Assembly (NCBI GenBank): GCA_030746455.1
Contig: JASLMQ010000724.1
Span: 1-18,084 of the forward strand
DNA length: 18,084 nucleotides
Direction of reading: 5' to 3'
DNA from: Candidatus Latescibacterota bacterium
Lineage (GTDB): Bacteria > Latescibacterota > UBA2968 > GCA-2709665
Part shown: one piece after another, positions 7,422 to 15,337 of the stretch
How positions within the stretch are numbered: the stretch's first letter is position 1
Layout of the letters: each line of letters begins with the position of its first letter
Made by a program: the position numbers and the translations under genes
Notes under the pieces: generated by a model
Seen by the model: the letters and a program-made list of their open reading frames with translations, nothing else
Databases searched by the model: none
Told to the model about the DNA's origin: nothing

Positions 7422-9001
7422 TGTCGAACGGAAGCGTCGATTCCGCACTGACCGGCGGAAGGTTCGAGCTGCTCACGGAAGGTCCCCTGACGGCTGGCGG
7501 TCGGGGGACCGTCGATTTCACATACAGTCCGCCGGGTGCTTTGGAACCGGGACGGAACCTGTGGTTGCTGTTCGACATCCGCCAGTGGGCTGGGCCGCCC
7601 CAGTGTGATGACCCCACGGCTGCGAACTACGTCCAGGTTTCATCGGCGAAGAGAGCGGAGGTGGTCTGCACAGGCTTCGGGGCGCGGACGCTCGAGCTGT
7701 ATCCGGCGATTCCGGAGTTCCTCAACGTCTGTGAGATCATGCTGCCCTCCGGGATGGCGCAGGACGACACGTTGACGGTGACACTGGGGGCCGGTTCCGG
7801 CCAGTGGGCCTTCCCCAGGCATCCGATCGACGTCTTCCGATTCTGGCTGCTCGAGGGATATCCGGGCCAGTCGTTCGCGGCCACGGGGTACAAGACCTAT
7901 CGCGATTTTCAGCCGGCGCTGGACTACGAGGCCGCGACGTCCGAGGTCCTGTGCGTCTCCCTCGAGGTGAGCGGTGAACTCCCGAGGCTCGCGCCAGAGA
8001 ACACGCGGCCAACGCCAGGCATCCTCTGGGGCGACATCCATGGGATGGCGTTCAACCAGCGGCCGCTGGATGACTTCTACGCCTATGCTAGAGAGATGTC
8101 GAACTACGATTTCGCGGCGGCGATGCTCTTCAGCTACAACACCTGCCTGGGCGACACGTGGGACCAGGTGAAGGCCGCGGCGGACCGGTGCTCGAGCCCG
8201 GGTGAGTTCGTGGCCATCGCGGGGATCGAGTTCGGCGCGCCCCCCGACGCAAGCCATCGGAATGGCTACTTCATCGACCACGAGGGGGTGCCGCCCATCT
8301 TCTTCGAGGAGCGCCCTCCCGCGCTCGATCCGCGCATCGCGGACCGATACCATCCGGACACGATTCGCTGCCGCGACCTGGACGACTTCTACGCAACGGT
8401 CCATCGTTTCGGCGGGTTCGTGACGGGGCACTTCCACACGCTCAACTACGACAGGGAGGTCCTCGCGGAGGTCTGGCAGAAGCAGATCGGCTCGAAGGAG
8501 GAGGAGTTGCGGTTGTTCGGATTGATGAATGAGGGATTCCGTTTCGGACTGGTGGGGGGGAGCGACACTCACGATTCGATGCCGGGCAATCCGGAGCCCG
8601 AGCCGCAGGTGATCCAGCCCGCGGGGTTCATGGCGGTGCTGGCGAACGAGGTGAGCCGGGAGGCGATCCGTGACGCGGTCGCGAACCGGCGGGTCTATGC
8701 GACATCGGGTGCGCGGATCGCCCTGGGGATTGACGTGTCGGGACACACGATGGGGAGCGTCGTGCCGACGGGCACACCGAGGGCGTTCAAGGTGGAGGCC
8801 GAAGGGAGCGCGCCCCTGGAGCGTGTTGAGCTGGTACGCGGGGGAGAAGGCGTCGATGGCGAGGCGCCCTCGGGTGAGCACTGGGAAGGCACACTCAGGG
8901 CTGATCCTGGCGATGGGAGCGGACCCGAGTGGTATGTGGTGCGCGTGACCCAGACAGACGGGCACCGCGCTTGGAGCAGCCCGGTCTGGTTCGAGGGGTG
9001 A
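7421..9001 (+). CDS. PHP-like (DUF3604-type) protein with N-terminal beta-rich domain
   Basis: This 526-residue protein has about 180 residues of beta-rich sequence, then a region resembling PHP/DUF3604 metallophosphoesterase-like proteins. Landmarks are LWGDIHGMA (H207), AGIEFGAP (E270), GHFHTLNYD (H337, H339), GGSDTHDSMPGN (D382, H384) and the DUF3604-like RRVYATSGARIAL. The usual HGH first motif is HGM here, and the position where a TDH motif is expected reads LFSYNT, so some metal ligands appear replaced. The C-terminus (about 430-526) looks like a small beta domain. ATG 7421 overlaps the TGA of the URO-D-like gene, which argues for translational coupling and a shared pathway. There is no signal peptide. 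It could be a phosphoesterase, another hydrolase or a non-catalytic member. Confidence 0.75.
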   Translation: MSNGSVDSALTGGRFELLTEGPLTAGGRGTVDFTYSPPGALEPGRNLWLLFDIRQWAGPPQCDDPTAANYVQVSSAKRAEVVCTGFGARTLELYPAIPEFLNVCEIMLPSGMAQDDTLTVTLGAGSGQWAFPRHPIDVFRFWLLEGYPGQSFAATGYKTYRDFQPALDYEAATSEVLCVSLEVSGELPRLAPENTRPTPGILWGDIHGMAFNQRPLDDFYAYAREMSNYDFAAAMLFSYNTCLGDTWDQVKAAADRCSSPGEFVAIAGIEFGAPPDASHRNGYFIDHEGVPPIFFEERPPALDPRIADRYHPDTIRCRDLDDFYATVHRFGGFVTGHFHTLNYDREVLAEVWQKQIGSKEEELRLFGLMNEGFRFGLVGGSDTHDSMPGNPEPEPQVIQPAGFMAVLANEVSREAIRDAVANRRVYATSGARIALGIDVSGHTMGSVVPTGTPRAFKVEAEGSAPLERVELVRGGEGVDGEAPSGEHWEGTLRADPGDGSGPEWYVVRVTQTDGHRAWSSPVWFEG

Positions 9002-9055
9002 CAGATGGCCCTTCGTCCGGCTACGCAGATGCCGGATTGACAAGGAAGAGCTGAG

Positions 9056-9464
9056 ATGTCGTGGTTTCTGGATAACCTGCCCGACTTCGAGAGGCACAAC
9101 GCTGAAGTGGCCGACGTGTGGGATGCGTACCACAAGGGCCACCCCACGCGGGTGCCGGTGTCGATCCACGGCAGCGTGCGCAACCTGATCCAGAATCCGG
9201 ACCTCAACACCACGGGCTACACGTTCGAGGACTTCTTCAGCGACCCCGAGGCCCAGATCCAGTGCCAGCTCGCCTACCAGAAGTGGTGTCGATACAACGT
9301 GCTCTGCGACAGGGAGATGGGTCCGCCGAAGGATGGTTGGTCGCTCTCCGTCGACTTCCAGAACTCCTACGATGCCGGATGGTTCGGCTGCCCCCTGCAC
9401 GCCGGTCGAGCACATCTCCGCGATGTATGATGCCGCAAAGCAGTTTGGGCGCTATGACGCTTGA
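9056..9464 (+). pseudogene. Internally deleted URO-D-superfamily gene (5' and 3' ends only)
   Basis: From ATG 9056 an intact reading frame runs to a TGA at 9428-9430. Its first 110 or so residues match the N-terminus of the protein at 231-1361: RHNAEVADVWDAYHKGHPTR against EHDQEVQALWGAYREGRNTR, then similar spacing down to DAGWFGCP against DYAWGLP. Just past GCPLH, in another frame, the DNA reads TPVEHISAMYDAAKQFG and ends with a TGA at 9462-9464; this aligns with TPLENVRACYEAGREFG at the end of the intact paralogue. About 230 central codons are therefore missing and the join is out of frame. The ribosome-binding site (AAGGAAGAG, 9042-9050) is intact. Either a real deletion or an assembly error could explain it; the two halves would be out of frame in both cases. 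Confidence 0.85.
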
Positions 9465-9484
9465 GCAGGCAATAGGGAATTGGG

Positions 9485-9490
9485 AAGGAG
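9485..9490 (+). promoter_or_regulatory. Ribosome-binding site of the radical SAM gene
   Basis: AAGGAG lies six bases before ATG 9497. It fixes the start of the radical SAM gene and shows that this gene has its own translation signal despite the broken gene just upstream. Confidence 0.7.
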
Positions 9491-9496
9491 ATCTGC

Positions 9497-10777
9497 ATGT
9501 ACTCGCTGCAACCCAGGGCCGTGTACGTTCACGAACGGGTGTATGACAACCCGCAGGCCGTCTCCCGCATGCAGCGCATGCTGGACGCGATGGGAATCGC
9601 GGAAGAAGACGTGCCGCGCGTCGGCCTCGACGATGTCCAGGAGATCATCGATGTCGCGGGAGCGACCGAGGATCTGGTGCAGTTCACGGACGGGGGGCAC
9701 GGCAGGGTACGCCAGGGGCACCTCAAACAGGCCCACGATCCCGTGATGGTATTCAACACATTCGTGTGGGACGAGGCCGACCGTGAGTCGTCGGATCGGG
9801 AGCTTAAGAATCCTCACGCCAAGCGGCTGAACAGGCTGTTCTGCGGCGTGGGTGAGGACTACTGCTTCAGCCGGCGCAGCCTGTTGACTCCCAATTCAGA
9901 TTACTACGTCTGCCAGGGGGGGTGGGGGATCCATACCCTGGGCGGCTGCGTGCACAAGTGCGACTACTGTGGTCAGGGGTTCATTGTGAACCTCATGGTG
10001 GACATCGAGGCCTTCTGCGAACGGCTGGCGCGGATGTTCGAGGAGCGGCCCGAGCAGAAGCTGTATCGCTACGACCTGCACAGCGACATCCTCGCCTTCG
10101 AGCCCGAATACGGGGCCTCGGAGGTGCTTGCGAGGTGTTTTGCCGAATACGACAAGTATCTGCTGCTCTATACGCGCAGCGACAATGTGGAATGGCTTGC
10201 CGACCTGCCCTGCCGGGAGCACGTCCCGATCAACTGGACGCTGTCCATGGACACCCAGGCGCGTGTCATCGAGCGGGACTCCCCTTCTCTGGCCGAACGC
10301 ATCGAGGCGATGCGCTTCTGTCAGGAGCAGGGATTCACCGTGCGGGCCGGGTTCTCTCCGATCATCCCTGTCGCCGACTGGCGCAGGGAGACGACCGAGA
10401 TGCTGGAGCTACTCTTCGAGCGGGTGGAGCCCGAGGTGCTGCGAGGGTGGGTGCTGGCCATGATGGAGGCCGAGGAGTTCGAGACGATGTTCGACGCCTC
10501 TATGATGGACGAGACGCACATGCGCCGCATGAGGGAGGAGGCGGATGCACTGAAGGATGCCCACCACGCCCCCTTCCCGCTCGACGTGCGAGCGGAGATC
10601 TACGCGCACTACCTGGATGAGGTTCAGCGGATTAGCCCGAAAACCCCCTTCGCGCTCTGTACCGAGCATCCGGAGCTCTGGAACATGCTGGAGGCGAAGC
10701 TCCATATGAAGCCGAACCACATGTTCTGCTGCTGCGGTGGCCTCAGCCCTCCCCGGCAGCTGGAGAAGATAGGATAG
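9497..10777 (+). CDS. Radical SAM protein, spore photoproduct lyase (SplB)-like
   Basis: This 426-residue protein has the radical SAM 4Fe-4S motif C151-VHK-C155-DY-C158 (CxxxCxxC). Its overall plan matches SplB: an N-terminus like QPRAVYVHERVYDNP, then YRYDLHSDILAFEP, LLLYTRSDNVEWLADL, and TLSMDTQARVIERDSPSLAERIEAM followed by AGFSPIIP. SplB reverses the thymine dimer spore photoproduct using a Cys (Cys141 in Bacillus subtilis) as hydrogen donor. Aligning by eye AACTSD of SplB with YDLHSD here puts Leu194 at that position, so true spore photoproduct repair is doubtful. It is longer than SplB (about 340) and ends with a cluster of cysteines (FCCCGG). Neighbours are sugar-metabolism genes with no sporulation or repair gene, which suggests another radical reaction. 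Confidence 0.8.
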   Translation: MYSLQPRAVYVHERVYDNPQAVSRMQRMLDAMGIAEEDVPRVGLDDVQEIIDVAGATEDLVQFTDGGHGRVRQGHLKQAHDPVMVFNTFVWDEADRESSDRELKNPHAKRLNRLFCGVGEDYCFSRRSLLTPNSDYYVCQGGWGIHTLGGCVHKCDYCGQGFIVNLMVDIEAFCERLARMFEERPEQKLYRYDLHSDILAFEPEYGASEVLARCFAEYDKYLLLYTRSDNVEWLADLPCREHVPINWTLSMDTQARVIERDSPSLAERIEAMRFCQEQGFTVRAGFSPIIPVADWRRETTEMLELLFERVEPEVLRGWVLAMMEAEEFETMFDASMMDETHMRRMREEADALKDAHHAPFPLDVRAEIYAHYLDEVQRISPKTPFALCTEHPELWNMLEAKLHMKPNHMFCCCGGLSPPRQLEKIG

Positions 10778-10812
10778 CGGACAGCACACGAACTCACCAG
10801 GGGGTTCAGATC

Positions 10813-11391
10813 ATGGTGAAGAACGGCTTCGACAAGGGCCCTGAAGGCTGGTGCTCGTACGACTACCACGCCAGCGTCGTGTCCGGGAGCAATGTGTTCA
10901 TCCTGACGCCCTGGGAGAAGGGCGGCGGCGTGGACGACTCCGGCTATGTGTGGTCGGATCACACCCGCTGGAGCGCCGATACGCCTGAGAACCCTCTGTC
11001 GATTCTGCCGCTCATCTTCTACAGAAAGTGGGTCGATGCCGATCCGATCGACCTGCGGGAAGCGGAGGTCTCGGTCTATCTGAGGGGAGATGATCTTCAG
11101 CTCGACGGCGCCCACTGCTTCTTCTGGGTTCACAGTGAGGCCACACGATGGCATTACACGAGCCATCCGCTCGCCATATCGGATGGCCATTGGCCCTCGG
11201 AGCCCAATCGCTTCACGCTTCGGAACGACGAAGCCCTGTGGCACCGAAGCTGGTCTCGCGATCCAGAGGACCCCAGGGCCCTGGACTCCCTCCTGAGCCA
11301 GGCGGCGAGCTACGGCTTCTCGTTCGCCGGGTTCTCCAGGGAGGTCATGGGCCGGATTTCTATGGACGAGTTCCGGATCGCACAACCCTGA
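10813..11391 (+). CDS. Small beta-rich protein, possible carbohydrate-binding fold, orphan
   Basis: This 192-residue protein is one I do not recognise. It opens with NGFDKGPEGWCSYDYHASVV, the strand pattern seen at the start of galactose-binding/CBM-like beta sandwiches. It continues with alternating strands (LREAEVSVYLRGDDL, HCFFWVHSEATRWHYTS) and closes with YGFSFAGFSREVMGRISMDE, again CBM-like. No signal peptide, catalytic motif or membrane segment is visible, and it is rich in Trp, His and Asp. It has a purine-rich AGGGGG upstream (about 10799-10804) and sits 35 bp after the radical SAM gene and 30 bp before the aldolase. A cytoplasmic ligand-binding accessory is the simplest reading, at low confidence. 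Confidence 0.6.
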   Translation: MVKNGFDKGPEGWCSYDYHASVVSGSNVFILTPWEKGGGVDDSGYVWSDHTRWSADTPENPLSILPLIFYRKWVDADPIDLREAEVSVYLRGDDLQLDGAHCFFWVHSEATRWHYTSHPLAISDGHWPSEPNRFTLRNDEALWHRSWSRDPEDPRALDSLLSQAASYGFSFAGFSREVMGRISMDEFRIAQP

Positions 11392-11421
11392 CCCGCTAAG
11401 CCGAGCACATCTCAGGAGACA

Positions 11422-12150
11422 ATGATGATGACGAACAAGCTGCTGGCCAACATGAGGGCAGGCCGAAGGACGTCGCTGTGCCAGCTCTACTTTCCGTCCG
11501 CCACGCTCGTCGAGCTGATGGGGATGGCAGGTCTGGATTGCGTGATCTTCGACGGGGAACACGGCACTTTTACTCCAGAGAACCTGGACGACCTGTGTCG
11601 GGTCGCGGAGCTGGCTGGTGTGACTCCGGTCGCCCGTGTTCCGAACATCGAGTCCTCAACGATCCAGAGCTACCTGGACAGGGGCGTACTGGGGGTCTTC
11701 GCGCCGGGTATCGACACGAAGGGAGACGCACAGAAGGTGGTCGACGCGTGTCGTTTTCATCCGATCGGCAAGCGCGGTATCGGCGGCGCCCCGCGTTGGG
11801 TGGCGTTTCAGGACTACGCGAGTCCCGAGCAGATCGAAGAGGCCAATGCCCAGATTGTCGTCGTCGCGTTCCTGGAGCACATCGCGGCGATGGACAATAT
11901 CGACGAGATTATGGACGTGGACGGCATCGACGCCTACTATGTTGGCCGCGCGGACGCTTCGCTTTCCCTCGGATTCCCCGGCGAGATCGACCACCCCAAG
12001 GTCAAGGAGTTCGAAGCCAGGGTGAGAGAGGCCGCCCACGCCCGCGGCAAGGCCTACTTCGACGAAGTAATCGTCGGTCAGCGCGCCACGAACTTCTTCC
12101 TCGACGGAGCGCGGGCGTTCCTGGAAGCGAACAAGGAGGCGTTGTCCTGA
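11422..12150 (+). CDS. HpcH/HpaI-family class II aldolase
   Basis: This 242-residue aldolase belongs to the HpcH/HpaI (HpaI, GarL, YfaU/RhmA) family, which reversibly cleaves 2-keto-3-deoxy acids to pyruvate and an aldehyde with a divalent metal. Motifs: FDGEHG with H47, ARVPN with R72, GKRGIGG in the substrate loop, and metal ligands E152 (FLEHIAAMDN) and D178 (VGRADASLSLG). These correspond to the known His45, Arg70, Glu149 and Asp175 of the family. Length is slightly below the usual 250-260. Three ATG codons stand in tandem (11422, 11425, 11428) behind AGGAG (11414-11418); spacing favours the second or third, but the outermost is annotated. It fits a catabolic role for keto-deoxy sugars released from uronates after lyase action (inference). 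Confidence 0.92.
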   Translation: MMMTNKLLANMRAGRRTSLCQLYFPSATLVELMGMAGLDCVIFDGEHGTFTPENLDDLCRVAELAGVTPVARVPNIESSTIQSYLDRGVLGVFAPGIDTKGDAQKVVDACRFHPIGKRGIGGAPRWVAFQDYASPEQIEEANAQIVVVAFLEHIAAMDNIDEIMDVDGIDAYYVGRADASLSLGFPGEIDHPKVKEFEARVREAAHARGKAYFDEVIVGQRATNFFLDGARAFLEANKEALS

Positions 12151-12158
12151 GCGAGAGG

Positions 12159-13319
12159 ATGGCCGTGCTGAACCCGTACGAAGGTATAGACTGGTCGACG
12201 GTTCTGAGGCTCGGGTCCGCGACCCACATGCACATGACGAACCAGGAGACACTGGAGAACGGGTACCGGTACGGAATCAGGCACTTCCCCATCTCGAACT
12301 ACTACCCATCGGCCCCCTACGGCCCTGACACCCGGCCCAGCGACTTCCGGCTGCGCCAGCACTGGCCCGCGAGGATGGAAGATGGATCCACGCTGGCCCC
12401 CCCGATCAACTGGAACGACATCATCACCTGGCGGGAAGATCTCGATGAGCCGTTCCGCTCGGAGGTCCCGTTCCAGGAGGGCGGAAAGGCCTTCACCTAC
12501 ATTCCGGACGATGCCATCATCAGCCCGAATGCCGAGCATCACGGGTTCAGCAACTCCGGGAGCCACATCTGCAGTCCCGGATCGGCATTCATCTCCGGGA
12601 ACATCGACCCCAAGGAACGCTATCATCTGAGGCGACACGGCTTTTGTGTAGGATTCGGCGGCACGTGGCAGGAGGCCTTCGAGGGCATGATCGGGGGCCT
12701 CGTCTATCCTGACGGTGGGGGCATCACGATCAACCACCCGACCTGGTTCTCCAAGCTCCCCGAAGAGCAGGTGCTGGAGATGCTGGACTTCGACGAGGGC
12801 GTCCTGGGGATCGAGGTCTACAACGACTACTCCGCGAGAAGGGACTGGTTCGAGTCCGAAGGGTACGAGCCGCCGGACGAGTCGGAGCCCGGATTCTCCC
12901 TGAACCTGTGGGATCGGATCCTGTCGACAGGGCGGAGATGCTGGGGAGTCAGCGTGCCCGATCACAGCGTCGCACGAGGCACGAACTGGAACGGGAGAAA
13001 CGTACTGCTGGTATCCGAGTTCACCGAAGGCGATTGCCTCAGGGCCTACCGGCAGGGGCGATTCTACGGATGCCTGAAGGACAGCGGTCTGACGGTCACG
13101 GATCTGTCGGCGACGGAGTCGGCGGTCTCGATCGCGGTCAACGCCGCCGCGACCATCCGGTTCATCGCCGAGGCCGGGATCGTAGCGGAGGTCAACGGAG
13201 AGCGCGCGACTTGGGAGATCCCGCAGAAGGGCGGAAGACCGTACGCCAAGTACGTTCGCATAGAGGTGGAGGACGACTCCGGGGAACGGCTCTTCCTGCA
13301 ACCCATTCTATATGGATGA
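12159..13319 (+). CDS. Second PHP-like protein (degenerate metal site)
   Basis: This 386-residue protein resembles the PHP superfamily by layout: GSATHMHM with H23 and H25, an NAEHHGFSNSGSH segment, ITINHPTW (H193), a GVSVPDHSVAR motif (D268, H269), and a GRFYGCLKDSG turn like that of DUF3604 proteins. The expected TDH after the first strand is replaced by HFPISNYYP. It is a distinct family from 7421-9001, yet similar in plan. The start is uncertain: ATG 12159 has GAGAGG immediately adjacent, whereas GTG 12165 is six bases behind it, and a CTG at 12147 lies eight bases behind AAGGAGG (12133-12139). The aldolase stop is only 8 bp upstream, so the two are cotranscribed. Function unknown, probably hydrolytic. 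Confidence 0.65.
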   Translation: MAVLNPYEGIDWSTVLRLGSATHMHMTNQETLENGYRYGIRHFPISNYYPSAPYGPDTRPSDFRLRQHWPARMEDGSTLAPPINWNDIITWREDLDEPFRSEVPFQEGGKAFTYIPDDAIISPNAEHHGFSNSGSHICSPGSAFISGNIDPKERYHLRRHGFCVGFGGTWQEAFEGMIGGLVYPDGGGITINHPTWFSKLPEEQVLEMLDFDEGVLGIEVYNDYSARRDWFESEGYEPPDESEPGFSLNLWDRILSTGRRCWGVSVPDHSVARGTNWNGRNVLLVSEFTEGDCLRAYRQGRFYGCLKDSGLTVTDLSATESAVSIAVNAAATIRFIAEAGIVAEVNGERATWEIPQKGGRPYAKYVRIEVEDDSGERLFLQPILYG

Positions 13320-13386
13320 GCGTCCCGTAACTGAGGTCTGAAGCGGCTGCCCCGCCAGGGCGCGGCCTACCTGGGGAAACGGATTC

Positions 13387-14163
13387 GTGCCTATAGACAT
13401 TCGAGGCGACGCGGCCCGGTTCTATGATCTTAGCCCGGGAAAGCCGAACGACATCGATTTCTACCGGGAGAGGATCCCGGCACGGGACGCAGCGGTCCTC
13501 GAGCTGGGATGTGGCACTGGCCGCGTTCTCGTTCCTCTGAGTGCGGCGTGCGGCTATATCCACGGCGTCGACGCATCCTCAGCAATGATCTCGATCTGCG
13601 AGGAGAAGCTGGCGAGGGAGAACGTCCCGGGTAATCGGGCACGCGTCGAGGTTGGTGACATCACCGACCTTAGCCTCTCCAGAGAGTTCGATCTGATCAT
13701 CGCCCCGTTCCGCGTACTCCAGAATCTCGAGACGGATGATGAAGTCGATGGGCTGTTCGACACGATCCGCGAGCACCTATCCTCGGGAGGGAAGTGCATT
13801 CTGAACGTGTTCAATCCCAATCGCGACTCGGATACGATGCGTCGGGAGTGGGTGAACACAGAGGAGTATTCCTGCTGGGAAACAGAGACCGAAGGTGACC
13901 GCGTCACCTGCCACGGCCGGAACGCTCGTATGGATCCGGAACGGATGGTTCTGTACCCGGAGCTGACCTATCGACGATACTGTGACAACAGGCTTTCGGA
14001 TGAAGCGACACTGAAGATCGTGATGCGGTGTTACTACCCCGATGAATTCGAGCGGCTGATCACCGGGCATGGATTCGACGTCGTCGGGCGTCTGGGTGGC
14101 TATGCGGGGGAAGCATACGGAGAGGGACCTGAGCTTGTGATCACGTTCGGGGGAAGCGGCTGA
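13387..14163 (+). CDS. Class I SAM-dependent methyltransferase
   Basis: This 258-residue methyltransferase has SAM motif I VLELGCGTG at residues 37-45, an acidic motif II GVDAS, and DLIIAPFRVLQNL for motif IV. A C-terminal part (MRCYYPDEFERLITGHGFDV) is typical of small-molecule methyltransferases related to the Methyltransf_25 group. It transfers a methyl from SAM to an unknown substrate, in the cytoplasm. The start is GTG with a weak GGGGAAA about ten bases upstream, and no alternative better start is seen. It follows the PHP-like gene by 67 bp, which contain only a GCCC-cgcca-GGGC stem (near 13350-13362), and precedes the alpha/beta hydrolase by 64 bp. It could be a tailoring enzyme rather than part of the glycan pathway; there is no evidence either way. 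Confidence 0.87.
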   Translation: MPIDIRGDAARFYDLSPGKPNDIDFYRERIPARDAAVLELGCGTGRVLVPLSAACGYIHGVDASSAMISICEEKLARENVPGNRARVEVGDITDLSLSREFDLIIAPFRVLQNLETDDEVDGLFDTIREHLSSGGKCILNVFNPNRDSDTMRREWVNTEEYSCWETETEGDRVTCHGRNARMDPERMVLYPELTYRRYCDNRLSDEATLKIVMRCYYPDEFERLITGHGFDVVGRLGGYAGEAYGEGPELVITFGGSG

Positions 14164-14227
14164 CTGGAGCGTTGGGCCGGCGCGAGGGCGCAAGCGGCTC
14201 ATACGGATTCTCGACGGAGACCGGAGA

Positions 14228-15337
14228 ATGACGGAAGACTGCGAATCCCCCACCTATCCGCCGGATGTCGACCGATTCCTGCGGCGCCTGTACGATCCGG
14301 GCAGCCGCAAGTGGGCCTGCCGGGCCACGACACCAGACACCGTTCGCAGATGGCAAGCACAGGCACGTCCCGAGCTGTGCTCGCTTCTGGGTCTTGATCT
14401 GATGCAGGACCAGCTCGCAGGCCACTCACCTTCCGTCGTGCTTGGCAAAGCGCAGGACTGCGGCGATCACACTCGCCAGAGCTGCACCATCGAAACCGAG
14501 CCCGACGTTCAGGTTCCCTTCTGGTTGCTCAGGCCGAAGGATGGCGGCAAGCTCCCTCTCGTCATCACGCCCCACGGTCATGACCGAATCGGCCCAGACA
14601 CATCCGCCGGCGTGGCTCGCAACGAGAAGCACGCACAGGTGATCGAGGAAGAAGACCGAGACGTGGCCGTTCAGGCCGCTCGTCATGGCTTTCTCGCCAT
14701 TGCCCCCGCAACCCGTGGGTTGGCGCGGGGATGCGTGACCGATCTGTTCGGGAGGTTCGATGGATCCGATTGTACGAGCCACTTCATGCACGGGCTTCTG
14801 GCCGGGCGCTCGTCGATCGGCGAACGTGTGTGGGACATGCAGCGCATCATCGATTGGGCCTCCGAGCTTGAAGAGGTCGATAGCCGTGACATCCTGATGA
14901 TGGGCAACTCCGGAGGCGGAGTCCTCACTACCTTCGCGGCGGCCTGTGACACCCGTATCGGGATTGCTATGGCGAGTTGCTCGTACTCACCATTCGTCGG
15001 GCTCAATGGCAAGATCCAGCATCACCACTGCAACGCCGTACCGGGCATCATGGCCTTCGGCGAGTTCTGGGATGTGGCCGGGCTGATCGCTCCCAGGCAC
15101 TTCCTTGCGGTACATGGCAGGAAGGACCCGCTGAAGGCCACAGACGAGGTGGATCGCGCAGTTGAAGGGCTACGAGTGATCTACGAGACCGCCGAGGTTG
15201 GCCGCCATTTCCGCCAGGCCTACGCGGATGGCGGCCATCGATTCTACAGCGACCTGATGTGGCCTTTCATTGGCGATGCAATGGAAGTGAGAGAGAAGCT
15301 GCGCCAACATGCTCGGGAGTCGTCGAGAACGCCATGA
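14228..15337 (+). CDS. Alpha/beta hydrolase (acetyl-xylan-esterase/dienelactone-hydrolase-like)
   Basis: This 369-residue hydrolase has the nucleophile elbow MMGNSGGG with S228, the acid D300 in HGRKDP, and H337 in GGHRF, a complete Ser-Asp-His triad. A beta-strand-turn HGHDR after VPFWLLRPKDGGKLPLVITP forms the oxyanion region. Length and layout resemble the acetyl xylan esterase/Abhydrolase_7 group, which deacylates sugars or cleaves related esters. No signal peptide is visible. The start is ATG 14228 with GGAGA at 14216-14220, seven bases upstream. Its TGA overlaps the ATG of the C45 gene (ATGA), so the two are translation-coupled and probably act in one pathway. The substrate could be an acylated sugar, but a lactone or amide ester is equally possible. 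Confidence 0.85.
   Translation: MTEDCESPTYPPDVDRFLRRLYDPGSRKWACRATTPDTVRRWQAQARPELCSLLGLDLMQDQLAGHSPSVVLGKAQDCGDHTRQSCTIETEPDVQVPFWLLRPKDGGKLPLVITPHGHDRIGPDTSAGVARNEKHAQVIEEEDRDVAVQAARHGFLAIAPATRGLARGCVTDLFGRFDGSDCTSHFMHGLLAGRSSIGERVWDMQRIIDWASELEEVDSRDILMMGNSGGGVLTTFAAACDTRIGIAMASCSYSPFVGLNGKIQHHHCNAVPGIMAFGEFWDVAGLIAPRHFLAVHGRKDPLKATDEVDRAVEGLRVIYETAEVGRHFRQAYADGGHRFYSDLMWPFIGDAMEVREKLRQHARESSRTP

Noticed and set aside
4641..7448. A 935-codon minus-strand open frame
   Set aside because: It spans the end of the lyase gene, a 296-bp gap and two genes with clear family motifs on the + strand, and its predicted protein is rich in Arg, His and Leu with no motif. It is a by-product of high GC.
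7640..9415. A 591-codon minus-strand open frame
   Set aside because: It is antisense to the PHP-like gene and the URO-D remnant, with no motif of its own.
9056..9430. A real 124-residue small protein
   Set aside because: It matches only the N-terminal third of a URO-D protein, and the missing C-terminal end lies just downstream in another frame, so it is a remnant.
11478..12158. An N-terminal extension of the second PHP-like protein through the aldolase gene
   Set aside because: The extension is an Arg/Gly-rich alternate frame of the aldolase, which itself has perfect family motifs; the start is near 12159.
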